Of a stretch of 64,000 nt of DNA, positions 61,603 through 64,000 are shown one piece after another (positions within the stretch are counted from its first letter, which is position 1; the number at the start of each line of letters is the position of its first letter). The stretch is from Trissonchulus latispiculum (taxonomy: Eukaryota > Nematoda > Enoplea > Enoplida > Ironidae), in the NCBI GenBank assembly GCA_030248195.1, contig JASAND010020530.1:1-64000 (forward strand), in the 5' to 3' direction. The notes under the pieces were generated by a model, which saw nothing but the letters and a program-made list of their open reading frames with translations, made no database searches and had not been told where the DNA came from. A program made the position numbers and the translations under genes.

Positions 61603-62120
61603 GCTGGGAAAACAAAGTGCATGCCGACGTCATATTTAAAGTCAAAAGATAGGTCATGCATAATCACGATATGTGCAAAGGGGGTGCATGAAGATAAACT
61701 TCAGAAAGTTAAAACATTAGTTTACAAAATTAAAAAAACTTTTAATTATAACACGGCTTTTAAAATCAAAACAGATATGCACACGTATTACGATATTCAT
61801 AATGAATTACGATTAATTAAAATTTCACAGGTTACTTTATGTTTAGCCTGCGTTTAAGCCTGTTGTCCTAATTTAAAAAAATCACAAATAGCATTTTTGC
61901 AACTTTAAATAAACTTTTACTGCATGTTTAATTAAGATATCTGCAAAACTGGTGTTAATGTGTTAACTGTATTAACATTAAAATATTTTTTAATTTCGTA
62001 AACCAATGTTTTAAACATCTTCAGTTTATCTTCATGCACCCCCCTTTGTACATATTGTTATTATGCATGATCTATCTTTTGACTTTCAATATGACGTCGG
62101 CATGCCCTTGTTTCCTTAGA
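61603..62120. mobile_element. Nested inverted-repeat element
   Basis: 61605-61700 (gcatgccgacgtcatattta, agtcaaaagataggtcatgc, gggggtgcatgaagataaac) is inverted at 62020-62115 (gtttatcttcatgcaccccc, gcatgatctatcttttgact, aatatgacgtcggcatgc). Arms are about 95 bp, the spacer about 320 bp. It lies wholly inside the 60252-62332 element. Confidence 0.75.
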
Positions 62121-62332
62121 CTAACACCAAGACAAAGATGTTTAAGATAAAATACAGAGTTTACCAGAAAATACTGTATTTACTGGATGAGTTTCAGTAA
62201 AAATGGAATTTACGCGTAAAAATAGGAAGTTTAAAGAAAATACAATTCTTACTAGTAAATACCGTATTTACTGAAATCGGCCAGTAAATACAGTATTTAC
62301 TGAATACAGAAATTACTACGACATATACACTA

Positions 62333-63184
62333 GTTGGACCTTATTGCTTTAACTAGAGATTTGATCAAAAATCATGCTTAGATAAATTCGTAAAGTGTGC
62401 CTCAGCCCACATGTCCGTTGTTTCATATCTCTGAAATTTTTGACCGGTTCTGCAGTTTTTACAACAGGATGTTCAACGGTCAACACTCTGTTTAATCTGA
62501 AAAATTCGCTGTTTTGGTTCATAGCTGTCATTTTATTTTATTGCTACCGTTTTGTTTCATTTGTTTAAGATAAAAAATAAGATATTTGAAATGGTTGCAG
62601 CAAACGAATTAAATCAACATTAAAATTTAATTTAAAGTCTGCCCAAAATCATACTTTCGGTATAATATTCGGGAAGCTCAAATCGTTTGGTTTGCTCGAA
62701 TGTGAAGATGTAAATGTTAAATAAAATTAGGACAAAAATAGTAATTCGAAAACATAAACAGCGATTTCAGCATTTCAGCTAAAAAATTAAAAACTATTTT
62801 AAAAAATTAGTACAAATAACAAAATTTGTAATACTTACAGAATATAACAGGCTTGTTTGTTTGTAATAGCGAGAAAAATAAGATCAGTTCATGCACAAAT
62901 TACCTACCGTTTGTGAAAATTGGTGTTCGAAATGCAAGACAAAAAATATAACAAATGAAAGTTATGGATCAAAGGCGGTCCTAACTAAAATTTTTCATGT
63001 GAAAATCACGCCACAAAAATACTCCGCAAAATAACGCTAAACTTTGGAGTCCTCCCCTGGCCGCAGTAATGGCTCAATTTAAAAAGTTCAAGAAGCAAAC
63101 ATGTCAGTTTTACAATTCTCTACAAGATGACGATAAAAAAATTCCATTGTTATTGTTATCGTAAAAGTTAAGGTAGTTTATTAA
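62333..63184. other. Remainder of the insertion, no supported gene
   Basis: AT-rich, no repeat family recognised. It separates the TIR element from the second block of the duplication. Confidence 0.35.
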
Positions 63185-63677
63185 TATAATTATTATTCAA
63201 GCTTAGTTGATGAATGTTGTCAATATTGGTATTTTTGTCTGAGATTAGCGCCTGACAATTTCAATAAAGGCCAAATTAGATAAAATAAATGAAAAAAATT
63301 AGAAATGAAATTAGTACTAAGAGTTTCTTTCCTGCAGAAGTGAAAATTTGAATATCCCTACTGAGAATCAATGAAAAAATTCTTTCTGAATCTTTGAAGC
63401 AGCGGATCTGTCATCAAGATTGTAGGTTTACTATTTGGAAATTCCATTTTTCTAATGGCAATAGCGCCACCGGCGTTTGATAAATCTCGCAAAAACATAA
63501 CGGGGCATGTAGAATCCCATTTCAAGTAACATTTTGCAAAAGTTTGTTTCAAGGTGGCCGGTATTTCGTGAGTTATTATTGTTTCCGCAATATTCCAAGT
63601 TGACATTGTACTGTATATATAATGTATTACTTTCATTAATGATTATATAGATTCCCAAGAAGTTGCGTTTTGGCGAG

Positions 63678-64000
63678 ATGATAAGGAAGGGAACGCAACT
63701 CTTTACAAACCTAAATTATAGCATATGTTTTGTCAATACACCACTGAAGCGACAGGTCTATGGAATTTCCATAATGTCTTTGGCAATTTTCAGTTTAGTT
63801 CCCTACGGCGTTACTCCATTTGTAATTCTTCGCTCAAAACTACATCTCAAACCATTTTATCGCTTATCAGTATCGTTAGCTGTCTCCTGCTGTACATCAA
63901 TGGCTATACAAGCTACTTATATTGCCTCTATATTCCTCTGAACGGATACGAACCAGTCGCAAGAATACTGCCAGAAATTTTTAGGAATTCCACTTACATA
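63678..64000 (+). pseudogene. Frameshifted copy of receptor 2, runs off the window
   Basis: The copy opens with an ATG at 63678 after an acceptor-like gattatatag, in the same context as receptor 2. It reads through the N-terminus, TM1 and TM2 (YGISIMSLAIFSLV, FYRLSVSLAVSCC). After IQATY about 25 bases present in receptor 2 are missing. The frame shifts and stops at TGA 63939-63941. Homologous DNA continues to the edge (aacggatacgaaccagtcgc). The receptor 2 sequon N6 is also altered by small compensating indels. It is probably a recent pseudogene. Sequence beyond the window is needed to see whether the rest survives. Confidence 0.8.

Larger units (their letters stand above)
60252..62332. mobile_element. 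DNA transposon with ~185-bp TIRs, no transposase
   Basis: The left end gtgtatatgtcgtagtaatt, followed by ctgtattcagtaaatactg, is inverted at the right end (cagtatttactgaatacaga, aattactacgacatatacac). Arms run about 60252-60440 and 62145-62332, and each is itself rich in the palindromic motif cagtaaatac / gtatttactg. A TA lies on each side (60251-60252 and 62331-62332), compatible with a Tc1/mariner-like TA duplication. The interior has only short ORFs and holds a nested inverted pair. Confidence 0.75.

Overview
This is AT-rich eukaryotic nuclear DNA from an animal, mostly non-coding and repeat-laden. The clearest genes are a divergent tau-tubulin-kinase-like (CK1 clan) kinase with four readable exons, and a dispersed cluster of single-exon seven-helix receptors that look like the expanded chemoreceptor families of nematodes. 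I therefore infer a nematode or nematode-like ecdysozoan. This is an inference from protein character only; no ribosomal or mitochondrial marker is present.

Layout. 1-1229: a non-autonomous DNA transposon with 20-bp terminal inverted repeats. 1746-4150: the 3' part of the kinase gene (+), whose introns hold tRNA-derived SINE heads and a small MITE. 7.8-10.3 kb: G-rich fold-back elements. 10.9-12.4 kb: possible minus-strand exons flanking a 0.6-kb palindrome. 13.8-14.2 kb: a fold-back MITE. 14977-16223: a predicted small single-pass membrane protein gene (+). 17.6-19.9 kb: a large inverted pair enclosing a SINE. 20.9-22.0 kb: a hAT-type element with an 8-bp target duplication. 23.4-24.7 kb: a related fragment and an element whose ends are 21-bp tandem repeats. 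28597-29622: receptor 1.

30239-38555: an LTR retrotransposon with near-identical 1.35-kb LTRs. Its gag region carries a nonsense codon and a frameshift, and no pol is visible. 39.7-45.9 kb: further inverted-repeat elements. 46.5-48.1 kb: a possible pair of minus-strand exons. 51.8-64 kb: receptor 2 (intact), a 3' receptor fragment (57544-58158) and a frameshifted receptor copy running off the right edge. Receptor 2 and the frameshifted copy lie in two copies of one segmental duplication. The right copy is split by a roughly 3-kb insertion containing a TIR element.

The genes do not form a pathway. The receptors are a locally duplicating family caught at several stages (intact, truncated, frameshifted), and most of the remaining sequence is mobile-element debris. 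Exon calls other than the kinase and receptors rest on open frames plus splice-site phase and are marked with low confidence.
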